A stretch of DNA of 11,613 bases from Lentimicrobiaceae bacterium (GCA_009787675.1 WQSU01000047.1:1-11613); one strand, 5' to 3'; counted from the first letter of the stretch, positions 1 through 7,012 are shown. Notes: generated from the sequence alone by a model not told the origin. Made by a program: numbers and translations.

Positions 1-868
1 CCGAGCCGGCTTGAGTAAAGCGGAAAATATTGTCCACAAAGAACAAGATGTCGCGACCGCCGGAGTTTTCATCTCCATCGCGGAAATGTTCGGCAACGGT
101 AAGGCCGGAGAGCGCAACCCTGGCACGAGCGCCAGGAGGTTCGTTCATTTGCCCGAAAACCATGGTACACTGCGATTTTTCCAGTTCTTCCATGTCCACG
201 CTTTCCAAATCCCATCCACCATTATTCATACTCTCAATAAATTTGTCGCCGTAGCGAATCACACCCGATTCAATCATTTCCCGTAACAAGTCGTTGCCCT
301 CACGGGTTCGTTCGCCCACGCCTGCAAAAACAGACATTCCCGAATATTTCTTCGCAATGTTGTTAATCATCTCCATAATGAGGACGGTTTTTCCTACGCC
401 AGCACCGCCAAACAAGCCTATTTTACCTCCTTTTGCGTAAGGCTCAATCAAGTCAATTACCTTAATTCCGGTGTAAAGCACCTCTTTCGAAGTGGATAGG
501 TTATCAAAAGTGGGTGGAGCTTGGTGAATTTCTTTACGCGTACTGCATTCTATTTCCCCAATGCCATCGATAGCATCTCCGATCACATTGAGCAAACGTC
601 CGTTGATGTTTCCGGTAGGCATGGAAATCATGCGTTCCAAGGCAAGTACTTCCATTCCGCGACGCAGTCCGTCTGTAGATTCCATGGCAATACAGCGCAT
701 CGTATTTTCACCAATATCCTGTTCACATTCTAAAATAATCTTTTCACCTGTATCTTTGGTTATTTCCAAAGCGTCATAAGTATTAGGTATTAGACAATTA
801 TCGTCAAATTGAACATCCACTACGGCGCCAATGATTTGAGAAATTGTTCCTTTAGTTTGGGTTGTCAT
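1..868 (-). CDS. atpD: ATP synthase F1 subunit beta (5' part, cut by window edge)
   Basis: Catalytic beta chain of the F1 part of ATP synthase, making or hydrolysing ATP at the inner membrane. The first 289 codons are present; the gene continues beyond position 1. The protein starts MTTQTKGTISQIIGAVVDV, the usual beta-barrel N-domain. The Walker A motif GGAGVGKT is at residues 154-161, followed by GERTREGNDL and the Walker B stretch DILFFVDNIFRFTQAGS at the cut edge. Between RTREGNDL and FGQMNEPPGARAR there is an acidic insertion (NNGGWDLESVDMEELEKSQ), as I know it from Bacteroidota beta chains. The ATG at 866-868 lies inside the last codons of the LpxD-like gene (17-base overlap, different frame), so translation is probably coupled. 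No internal stop was seen. The missing C-terminal third and any following atpC cannot be judged. Confidence 0.97.
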   Translation of the reverse strand, partial: MTTQTKGTISQIIGAVVDVQFDDNCLIPNTYDALEITKDTGEKIILECEQDIGENTMRCIAMESTDGLRRGMEVLALERMISMPTGNINGRLLNVIGDAIDGIGEIECSTRKEIHQAPPTFDNLSTSKEVLYTGIKVIDLIEPYAKGGKIGLFGGAGVGKTVLIMEMINNIAKKYSGMSVFAGVGERTREGNDLLREMIESGVIRYGDKFIESMNNGGWDLESVDMEELEKSQCTMVFGQMNEPPGARARVALSGLTVAEHFRDGDENSGGRDILFFVDNIFRFTQAGS

Positions 869-1820
869 TTTTCTTTTTAATTTTTTCGATTTCTATAAAT
901 AATTCAGGTAAGTTTCTAATATATGCCATCTCTTTCCATTTTTTTCGGGCGTCTTCTGCCGGCAGTCCAAACAAAACGGCGCCTTCTTCAAAAATAGATT
1001 TGTCTAACGCTGAAACCGCTAATAATGTTGTATTTTTTGCCACGTAAAGTCCTTTGTTTACGCCTGATTTAGACCACATTGAGCAAAAGTCATCTACAAA
1101 TGTACACCCTGATATGCCGCATTGCGCCCCCAAAAAGCAATGGGCACCCACATGAGCATCATGACCAATTTGTACTTGGTTATCCATTTTGGTGCCTTGT
1201 CCAACGAAAGTTACGCCGGAAACACCTCTGTCTATGCAACAATTACAGCCAATTTCCACATCGTCTTCAATTTTTACGATGCCGCAGGATGTCATTTTCA
1301 TCCATCCTTTTTCTCGTTTTTGAAAATAACAGGCATCCCCTCCAATGGTAGAATTGGAATGGATGATCACATTATTGCCAATTTCTGTGTGTCCATAAAT
1401 GCTCACATTCGCATGAATGATACAGTTATTGCCAATGCTTACCCCTTCTCCAATAAAAACATTTGGTTGAATTACAGTACCTTCACCTATTTTGGCATCA
1501 GGATGGATGGCACTGTTTTGAGGTGTAAACTTTACGAAATGGTGTACAATATCCAAGTAACACTGTAAAGGATCTTCGGAGATTAACACTGTTTTTTCTT
1601 CCGGAGCCTCAACATCTTTATTAATAATTATGGCTGTAGCGTTACTATTTAATACTTTGTTATAATATTTTGGATGATCAACAAAGGTAATATCACCAAT
1701 CTCAACGGAGTGAATTTCATTAATACCCGAAATTAAGTTGTTGATATTTCCTTTTACTGTAATATCGGAATTGATAATTTCAATTATTTGATTTACAGTT
1801 AATTTGTTTAAAAATTTCAT
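852..1820 (-). CDS. LpxD-like UDP-3-O-acylglucosamine N-acyltransferase (second-type paralogue)
   Basis: Left-handed beta-helix acyltransferase of the LpxD family, 322 residues from the chosen start. An N-terminal LpxD-type domain (about residues 1-100, with GDITFVDHPKYY) is followed by hexapeptide repeats at about 105-270 (IGEGTVIQPNVFIGEGVSIG is typical). The family catalytic histidine fits H220 in VQIGHDAHVG. A C-terminal helix (about 286-320) ends the protein. LpxD adds the N-linked acyl chain in lipid A synthesis. Bacteroidota often carry an extra LpxD-like gene next to efp, and this looks like that one, so its true acceptor may differ from LpxD's. I chose the ATG at 1818-1820 (MKFLNKL) over an in-frame ATG at 1845-1847, because the latter lies inside the efp terminator hairpin. 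The 3' end overlaps atpD by 17 bases. Confidence 0.9.
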   Translation of the reverse strand: MKFLNKLTVNQIIEIINSDITVKGNINNLISGINEIHSVEIGDITFVDHPKYYNKVLNSNATAIIINKDVEAPEEKTVLISEDPLQCYLDIVHHFVKFTPQNSAIHPDAKIGEGTVIQPNVFIGEGVSIGNNCIIHANVSIYGHTEIGNNVIIHSNSTIGGDACYFQKREKGWMKMTSCGIVKIEDDVEIGCNCCIDRGVSGVTFVGQGTKMDNQVQIGHDAHVGAHCFLGAQCGISGCTFVDDFCSMWSKSGVNKGLYVAKNTTLLAVSALDKSIFEEGAVLFGLPAEDARKKWKEMAYIRNLPELFIEIEKIKKKNDNPN

Positions 1821-1833
1821 AAAATTGCAGCTA

Positions 1834-1861
1834 ATTAAAAAAGCCACCCAGAAAGTGGCTC
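1834..1861 (-). terminator. Intrinsic terminator after efp
   Basis: Read on the minus strand, AGCCAC and GTGGCT form a perfect 6-base stem (1855-1860 with 1842-1847) around a 7-base loop, followed at once by a run of six T. This is a standard Rho-independent terminator. It sits 7 bases past the efp stop codon and ends just before the LpxD-like start, so it should separate the two transcripts at least in part. Confidence 0.85.
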
Positions 1862-1867
1862 AGAATA

Positions 1868-2434
1868 CTATTTTACCCTTTCTGCATACCTGTTTGTGCG
1901 AGTATCCACTCGAATTTTTTCGCCGCTTTCAATAAACAGCGGCACAAACACTTCGGCTCCAGTTTCAACTATGGCTCTTTTAGCAGCATTGGTGGCAGTA
2001 TCTCCTTTCACGCCTGGTTCGGTGTAGGTAACTTCCAAATCTACAAAGGGAGGCAATTCGCAGGTGAGCGGGGTATCGGTATCGGTATGGTACATCACTT
2101 CAACACTTTGTCCCTCTTTAAGCAATCCGGAATTGCTGATTAAATCTTCATGAATTGCCAATTGTTCGAAAGTATCGGTGTGCATAAAGTTGTAAGAATC
2201 ATCTCCTTCTTTATATAAAAATTGGTAGGGACGGCGTTCTACGCGGGCAATATCAATTTTCACGCCGGCAGTAAACGTATTTTCCAATGTTCTTCCTGTT
2301 TTTAGATTTCTAATTTTTGTTCTTACAAAAGCCGGACCTTTTCCGGGCTTCACATGTTGAAATTCAACAATTACATATAAATCTCCATTATGTTCAATGC
2401 AGAGTCCGTTTCTAAAATCAGCAGTTGTTGCCAT
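1868..2434 (-). CDS. efp: Elongation factor P
   Basis: Translation factor that binds between the P and E sites and relieves ribosomes stalled at proline runs. The 188-residue length is normal. An N-terminal KOW-like domain (about 1-62) carries the loop VKPGKGPAFVRTK; K32 is at the position that is modified, or left unmodified, in different bacterial lineages. Two OB-fold domains follow (about 67-127 and 128-188), with the family signature near the C-terminus (KGDTATNAAKRAIVETGAEV, then FIESGEKIRVDTRTNRYAERV). The ATG gives the expected MATTADFRNG start. It is transcribed in the same direction as queE, 88 bases downstream of it, and is closed by the terminator at 1834-1861. Which modification enzyme would act on K32 cannot be told from this window. 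Confidence 0.98.
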   Translation of the reverse strand: MATTADFRNGLCIEHNGDLYVIVEFQHVKPGKGPAFVRTKIRNLKTGRTLENTFTAGVKIDIARVERRPYQFLYKEGDDSYNFMHTDTFEQLAIHEDLISNSGLLKEGQSVEVMYHTDTDTPLTCELPPFVDLEVTYTEPGVKGDTATNAAKRAIVETGAEVFVPLFIESGEKIRVDTRTNRYAERVK

Positions 2435-2471
2435 AGTAATTACTTTAATAAACTATTATTTTTTTGCGTCG

Positions 2472-2479
2472 CGAAAATA
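2472..2479 (-). promoter_or_regulatory. Possible -7 element for efp
   Basis: On the minus strand the bases read TATTTTCG, one mismatch from the Bacteroidota -7 consensus TAnnTTTG, 37 bases upstream of the efp ATG. It lies in the AT-rich 88-base gap after queE. No convincing -33 TTG was found at the expected distance, so this is a weak call. Confidence 0.3.
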
Positions 2480-2522
2480 AAATTTTTCGGATACCATAAG
2501 ATAGAAAAAAATTACCTTTTTT

Positions 2523-3152
2523 TCACGGAATACCCAAATACTTATGACTCTGCAAAGAGACGCGCCATTTGGTGTTTTGCAAGATATAATCCACAATTTT
2601 GGGCATCATAGCATGGCGGGCGCTCCACTCGGGTTGCAGCAGCAATTGGCAGTTGTGGCTCACCTGTTGGGCGTTTTCTTCTGCCCAAACAAAATCGGTG
2701 TCATTGCAAATTACTACTTTTAATTCATCGGCTTGCTGCAAAACTTCTTGCAAGGGCGGGTGGTTTCTTTTGGGAGAAACACAAATCCAGTCCCAAACAC
2801 CGGAAAGAGGCTCAGAACCGGAGGTTTCCAAAAAAAGCTTTATGTTATTGTTTTTCAGTATTTCACATAGATAATTCAAATTGTATAACATGGGCTCGCC
2901 GCCGGTTACGACCACTGCTTGGGAAGGGTTTGCTACAATTCTTTCCACAATCTCATCCACTGGAGTTAAGGTGTGTTTATCTGCATTCCAGGATTCTTTT
3001 ACATCACAAAAATGGCATCCTACCTGACAGCCGCCGATACGCAAAAAATAAGCAGGTTTGCCGGTTTGTACACCCTCGCCTTGCAGAGAGTAAAACTCCT
3101 CCATCACGGGAAGAAGGTGAGAGGAGTGGTTTTTTACAGAAGTGGTAATCAT
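2523..3152 (-). CDS. queE: 7-carboxy-7-deazaguanine synthase (radical SAM)
   Basis: QueE converts 6-carboxytetrahydropterin to 7-carboxy-7-deazaguanine in the synthesis of preQ0 and queuosine for tRNA. The 209-residue length fits the family. The substrate-binding start MEEFYSLQGEG (17-27) is followed by the radical-SAM cluster motif CxxxCxxC as C42, C46 and C49 (CQVGCHFCDVKESW), then TGGEP at 83-87 for S-adenosylmethionine binding. The C-terminus (LQSHKYLGIP) is typical of this branch. The start at 3150-3152 gives a 16-residue extension before MEEF; a shorter start at M17 is possible. The start codon lies inside the left copy of a 43-base repeat (3148-3190). Other que genes are not in the window. 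Confidence 0.95.
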   Translation of the reverse strand: MITTSVKNHSSHLLPVMEEFYSLQGEGVQTGKPAYFLRIGGCQVGCHFCDVKESWNADKHTLTPVDEIVERIVANPSQAVVVTGGEPMLYNLNYLCEILKNNNIKLFLETSGSEPLSGVWDWICVSPKRNHPPLQEVLQQADELKVVICNDTDFVWAEENAQQVSHNCQLLLQPEWSARHAMMPKIVDYILQNTKWRVSLQSHKYLGIP

Positions 3153-3190
3153 CTTTTAATATTCAACGCGGCAAAAAAACATGAAATTTT
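3148..3190. repeat. 43-base direct repeat, left copy
   Basis: This copy matches 5378-5420 in the same orientation at 40 of 43 positions by eye; the core ATTCAACGCGGCAAAAA is identical. On the minus strand it covers the queE start codon, its 5' leader and a T-rich sequence ending TTTTTTTGCC, which sits where a -7 element would be expected (first A of TAnnTTTG replaced by T). Together the two copies bracket the AT-rich segment with the duplicated-barrel gene. Confidence 0.85.
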
Positions 3191-3637
3191 GGAATTGTTC
3201 ACAAACTCACTTGCAATTTCTTTGTGTTTATCTTACCCATCTTGATTGTTGCCCGTAAAAATAATCTACGAATATAGCTTTAAAAATTTATTTGATTATT
3301 TTTATAACCATAAAACGAGCATAACAAATAATTAAATTTCCAATTTCATAAATTTTATAAAATTATTTTTTTTGTTTTCCTCCAAAATAATGCTAAAATA
3401 GCGCTGAAAAATACCAAAAAAACTTATTATTTTACACTGTGCGCTCCAAAATATTATCGTAACTATTTAATAATCAATCAAAGAAATGAAAAAAATGAAA
3501 AATTGTGTATTCAAAAAATGTTTTTTCTATTTTCGCTGCCAATTTTAGTAAAAGGAACAACTACGAAGAAGAACATAAACTATGCCTTAAAATCGGATTG
3601 TTAATATAAAATTATAGTGTAATGCAACTTATATTTT
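3191..3637. other. AT-rich intergenic stretch with small leader-like reading frames
   Basis: About 450 bases of very AT-rich DNA with long A and T runs and many stops in all frames. No RNA gene or clear TAnnTTTG promoter was found. The only coding-like signal is a pair of short overlapping plus-strand frames: ATG at 3486 (20 codons, stop 3546-3548) and ATG at 3518 (28 codons, stop 3602-3604). The second encodes MFFLFSLPILVKG, a signal-peptide-like core. An intrinsic hairpin follows at 3648-3681. Confidence 0.6.
3486..3604 (+). pseudogene. Possible frameshifted small secreted or leader peptide
   Basis: The frame from 3486 reads MKKMKNCVFKKCFFYFRCQF then stops. A one-base backward shift at the run of six A (3513-3518) would instead join the basic start MKKMKNCVFKK to MFFLFSLPILVKG and give a 39-residue product ending NYALKSDC. 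That product has the layout of a signal peptide (basic, then hydrophobic). This may be a broken leader of an older gene, a small peptide made by frameshifting, a homopolymer sequencing error, or chance. There is no family match I recognise. Confidence 0.25.
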
Positions 3638-3647
3638 ATTGTCAAGA

Positions 3648-3681
3648 CATATAAACACCTCTTTGTTGGGGTGTTTATATG
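3648..3681 (+). terminator. Intrinsic-terminator-like hairpin over the start of the barrel gene
   Basis: CATATAAACACC (3648-3659) and GGTGTTTATATG (3670-3681) are a perfect 12-base inverted repeat with a 10-base loop, followed by CC and six T (3684-3689). On the plus strand this looks like a Rho-independent terminator. It overlaps the only usual start codon (GTG, 3671-3673) of the downstream gene, and the code for its signal peptide. It could end an upstream short transcript, act as an attenuator, or be a by-product of the coding sequence. Confidence 0.6.
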
Positions 3682-5353
3682 CCTTTTTTCCACATACTCA
3701 CTTTTAGGGCAAGATCTGCCTTTAACGGTTCAGGATAAAAATTTTCATTATAAACCGGTACACTCATTTCGGTTTTACCATAATAATGCCATTTATCCTA
3801 AGGCAAAATTCACTAATCAAAATCCTGATCCCAAACAGGGTTGGGATCCATTGACTTCGTATGGTGCGGAATGGACTATCGGTTACAATTTAACCTATCC
3901 GTCAGGCTTTGGCTTTTCGTTAGATGTAATGGTTGCTTCTTTTATGCCTCGTTTTAAGAATAGACCTGATAATTTTAAAGTTGGGAGTCCATGGCATTGG
4001 GCTGTCTTTTATCCTCTTTTGGGAACTTTTGACTATTTTGGAATTAGTTCTAAGATTTCTTACATCAATAAAATAACTCCTTTTTTATTTATCCAACCAA
4101 CTATTGGCTTAAAATTTCCTTATTATCTTTTTTATGAACATAAATATTTAAATGAATTCATTCAAGATAATGAAATAAAAGAAAACTACATGTATTTTGA
4201 AACGGTAAATGCTACAAGGAAATTTGTTCCTGACCTCGTTGCTGGCATTGATCTCCTTTTTCATACAAAACGCAACCCACGCAACAATTTTATACTTGGT
4301 CTTAATCTCAATCTTGGCTTTACGCCACGATATAAAGGTTATTACAGCATCACACCACCGTTTACAGAAGTAGAAAAAGATTGCGATATTTCCATAGGCT
4401 CTACCTTTTTTGGGATTAATTTTGGATACCAATTTGTGGGATTGCCTAAAACTTATGATAGAAAAGCAGTTAGACAAGAACGCCGCAGTCGCAGTCAACC
4501 TAAAACATTTGATTTTAATCAACCTGTACACTCATTTGGTTTTGTGGTTAACATTGGTGGTAATTATCCTAATACTTATATACAATATAATTTTGAGGCA
4601 GATCCAGATTATCTGCCAAGTTTTTGGGGAGAGAGCACTTCCATTTTTGTACCTGACTTATCCATCAAATACAATTGCGCACTAAAAAAAGGTTGGGGTA
4701 TTGGAATTGATATTCCACTTGGTATGATGTTAAAAACTTGGCTTATTGTCCCTCCATTTGCTTTAGTTCAACCAGATACAATGTATTTTGATAATGCAAT
4801 AGTATTACTGCATCCGGAGGGCACATCACAAGAATATAAATATCGTTTTCCATATTCAGGCTTGGCAGTCATGGCTTCCTACTTGGCGCCCATTCATCCC
4901 CAAATGTTTATCCATCCTCAAATTGGAGTCAAATTTGTTCCTTTTCTAAAAAGCAGAAAGTTTGATGATGTAAAAGCTTTTGTGGAAGAGCCCAGAGAAG
5001 GATACCCACCAAATGTGGAGTATGCCACAGTTAAAATAGAAATGCCAAGCAAAAATAATGCTGTTCCTGACTTATTCATCGCATTGAATTTTTTAGTGAA
5101 TGGAAAAAAAAACAAAGCACATAATTTCATATTTGGAGTTAATGCGCAAATTTGTTTTGTTGATAGAGTAAAAGTACGTTATCAAACTACCGATGTAATA
5201 CTTGCTGAAAGTCAAAGTAGTGGCTGGGTTAATTTCCGTAGTACATCCGTTGGCTTGCATTTGGGCTACATGTTTTTAAAATTATTAAAAGGGAAAAGGC
5301 TGTTTAAAAAGGATTACTATTCATTATATAATAATCAGGTAATTAAAAAGTAA
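3671..5353 (+). CDS. Putative outer-membrane protein with two tandem beta-barrel domains
   Basis: I do not recognise the family. The 560-residue product (counted from GTG) starts with a hydrophobic signal-like stretch ending LLGQ, then alternating polar and hydrophobic aromatic strands, as in Bacteroidota outer-membrane barrels. Residues 29-258 and 285-535 are two copies of one domain: PVHSFRF/PVHSFGF, LFIQPTIGLKF/MFIHPQIGVKF, VPDLVAGIDLLF/VPDLFIALNFLV and FFGINFGYQF/SVGLHLGYMF occur in the same order. A basic linker (RKAVRQERRSRSQPK) joins them. No ATG opens the frame. The upstream in-frame stop is at 3620-3622, and a fuller signal peptide (VKTYKHLFVGVFICLF...) would need an ATT start at 3638, so the start is lost or unusual. 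Codon use is AT-rich compared with guaA. Role unknown; surface location is inferred. Confidence 0.75.
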   Translation: MFICLFSTYSLLGQDLPLTVQDKNFHYKPVHSFRFYHNNAIYPKAKFTNQNPDPKQGWDPLTSYGAEWTIGYNLTYPSGFGFSLDVMVASFMPRFKNRPDNFKVGSPWHWAVFYPLLGTFDYFGISSKISYINKITPFLFIQPTIGLKFPYYLFYEHKYLNEFIQDNEIKENYMYFETVNATRKFVPDLVAGIDLLFHTKRNPRNNFILGLNLNLGFTPRYKGYYSITPPFTEVEKDCDISIGSTFFGINFGYQFVGLPKTYDRKAVRQERRSRSQPKTFDFNQPVHSFGFVVNIGGNYPNTYIQYNFEADPDYLPSFWGESTSIFVPDLSIKYNCALKKGWGIGIDIPLGMMLKTWLIVPPFALVQPDTMYFDNAIVLLHPEGTSQEYKYRFPYSGLAVMASYLAPIHPQMFIHPQIGVKFVPFLKSRKFDDVKAFVEEPREGYPPNVEYATVKIEMPSKNNAVPDLFIALNFLVNGKKNKAHNFIFGVNAQICFVDRVKVRYQTTDVILAESQSSGWVNFRSTSVGLHLGYMFLKLLKGKRLFKKDYYSLYNNQVIKK

Positions 5354-5377
5354 TAGTTTTTTGTCCTATTATGCTAC

Positions 5378-5420
5378 ATCATCTTTTTATATTCAACGCG
5401 GCAAAAATATATGAAATTTT
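5378..5420. repeat. 43-base direct repeat, right copy
   Basis: Same orientation as the copy at 3148-3190, with three mismatches. On the minus strand it contains TATTTTTG, a perfect TAnnTTTG -7 element, then the queE-like leader and ATGATG directly followed by TAG. It therefore looks like a displaced copy of the queE promoter and start, now pointing into the 3' end of the barrel gene. The guaA promoter begins about 36 bases to the right. Confidence 0.85.
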
Positions 5421-5455
5421 ATGACGGTGAAAATTCAAAAATTGGCTAAAAACCT

Positions 5456-5463
5456 TACTTTTG
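5456..5463 (+). promoter_or_regulatory. Probable -7 promoter element of guaA
   Basis: TACTTTTG matches the Bacteroidota consensus TAnnTTTG exactly and lies 25 bases before the chosen guaA ATG, giving a short leader of about 20 bases. A -33 TTG at the ideal spacing was not found; a TTG at 5442-5444 is too close. Confidence 0.5.
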
Positions 5464-5488
5464 CCGCTCAATTTTGTTTTCAGATTTT

Positions 5489-7012
5489 ATGAATGAAAAA
5501 ATAATCATTTTAGACTTCGGCTCGCAAGTAACACAGTTGATAGCGAGGCGCGTACGAGAATTAAACACCTATTGCGAAATTGTTCCGTACAATAAGTTTC
5601 CCGAAAACACAGAAGGGGTGAAGGGTGTTATTTTGTCGGGCAGCCCCTTTTCGGTAAACCAACCGGAAGCATTTAAGCCTGACTTTGAGTTGTTTAAAGG
5701 GAAGTTTCCATTGCTCGGTATCTGCTACGGCGCACAACTGCTTGCCCAAAAAGAGGGTGGCACGGTGGCGCAAGCAGGCACCCGCGAATATGGACGCGCC
5801 CATCTCTCTTTTATTGATGAAACCGACGTATTAATGAAAGGTGTGCGCAAAAACTCACAAGTATGGATGTCTCACGGGGATACGATTACGCAAGCGCCCG
5901 CAAATTTCAAAATCATTGCCGGCACCGCCGATGTGGAGGTGGCTGCCTATAAAATTGAAAACGAAAACACTTGGGCAGTGCAGTTCCACCCGGAAGTGTA
6001 TCACAGTGAAGACGGTACAATCATCCTCAACAATTTTGTGCAGCATATTTGTGGCTGTAAACAAGATTGGACGCCGGCTTCCTTTATCGAAACTACCGTT
6101 CACGAATTGAAAGAACAATTGGGAAACGACCGCGTGGTGCTCGGTTTGTCGGGCGGGGTGGACTCTACCGTAGCCTCCGTGCTGCTGAACAAAGCAATTG
6201 GCAAGAACCTCTTCTGTATTTTTGTGGACAACGGATTGCTGCGCAAAAACGAGTTTGAAACGGTTCTTGAAAATTATAAAACATTGGGACTGAATGTCAT
6301 TGGAGTACAATCGGCTTCCCGTTTCTACGATGCATTAAAAGGGGTTACCGATCCTGAAACCAAACGCAAAATCATAGGCAAAGGTTTTATTGATGTGTTT
6401 GATGAAGAAGCGCACAAGTTACAAGATATTAAATGGTTAGCGCAAGGTACGATTTATCCCGACCGCATTGAGTCGTTATCCATCACGGGTATGGTCATCA
6501 AATCGCACCACAATGTGGGCGGGCTTCCCGAAAAGATGCATTTGAAGGTGGTAGAACCTCTGCATCTGTTGTTTAAGGATGAAGTGCGCAGAGTGGGCAA
6601 AGCGCTGGGTATTCCAGAATCGTTGATACAGAGGCATCCATTTCCGGGACCGGGTTTGGGCGTGCGCATTTTGGGAGAGATTACACCCGAAAAAGTACGC
6701 ATTTTACAAGATGCCGACGATATTTTCATTGGCGGCTTAAAAGAACACGGCTTGTATCATCAAGTGTGGCAGGCAGGTGCGATCTTGCTGCCCATTCAAT
6801 CGGTGGGCGTTATGGGCGACGAAAGAACCTACGAAAACGCCGTGGCGCTCCGGGCAGTTCTCTCTACCGACGGCATGACGGCAGACTGGGCAAAACTCCC
6901 CTACGAGTTTCTATCCAAAATCTCTAACGAAATCATTAACAAAGTGAAAGGAATTAACCGCGTGGTGTACGACATCAGCTCCAAGCCGCCGGCAACGATT
7001 GAGTGGGAATAA
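5489..7012 (+). CDS. guaA: GMP synthase (glutamine-hydrolysing)
   Basis: Makes GMP from XMP, ATP and glutamine in purine synthesis in the cytoplasm. The 507-residue length is normal. The glutamine amidotransferase domain (about 1-190) starts IIILDFGSQ and has nucleophile C79 in GICYGAQ, with H167 and E169 in QFHPE. The ATP pyrophosphatase domain carries the P-loop LSGGVDS at 220-226. The C-terminal dimerisation and XMP-binding part includes HPFPGPGLGVRILGEI and ends KPPATIEWE. I chose the ATG at 5489; an in-frame TTG at 5474 would add only MFSDF and lies almost at the expected transcript start. It is GC-richer than both flanking non-coding regions, as expected for a core gene. It is followed by 203 bases without a gene and without a clear terminator. 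Confidence 0.98.
   Translation: MNEKIIILDFGSQVTQLIARRVRELNTYCEIVPYNKFPENTEGVKGVILSGSPFSVNQPEAFKPDFELFKGKFPLLGICYGAQLLAQKEGGTVAQAGTREYGRAHLSFIDETDVLMKGVRKNSQVWMSHGDTITQAPANFKIIAGTADVEVAAYKIENENTWAVQFHPEVYHSEDGTIILNNFVQHICGCKQDWTPASFIETTVHELKEQLGNDRVVLGLSGGVDSTVASVLLNKAIGKNLFCIFVDNGLLRKNEFETVLENYKTLGLNVIGVQSASRFYDALKGVTDPETKRKIIGKGFIDVFDEEAHKLQDIKWLAQGTIYPDRIESLSITGMVIKSHHNVGGLPEKMHLKVVEPLHLLFKDEVRRVGKALGIPESLIQRHPFPGPGLGVRILGEITPEKVRILQDADDIFIGGLKEHGLYHQVWQAGAILLPIQSVGVMGDERTYENAVALRAVLSTDGMTADWAKLPYEFLSKISNEIINKVKGINRVVYDISSKPPATIEWE

Noticed and set aside
11..779. Several 70-90 residue plus-strand frames at the left end
   Set aside because: All are antisense to atpD, whose Walker motifs are clear on the minus strand.
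1122..1568. A 148-residue plus-strand frame
   Set aside because: It is antisense to the hexapeptide-repeat part of the LpxD-like gene; the repetitive code there keeps the opposite frame open. No recognisable protein.
4148..4531. A 127-residue minus-strand frame inside the duplicated-barrel gene
   Set aside because: Low-complexity, Phe/Ile-rich antisense translation of AT-rich barrel code, with no domain features.
3191..5377. Classic insertion sequence or composite transposon between the direct repeats
   Set aside because: No transposase or integrase frame and no terminal inverted repeats were found; the segment encodes only a barrel protein and small frames.
5855..6310. A 151-residue minus-strand frame
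   Set aside because: Entirely inside guaA, whose motifs on the plus strand are intact. Antisense shadow.
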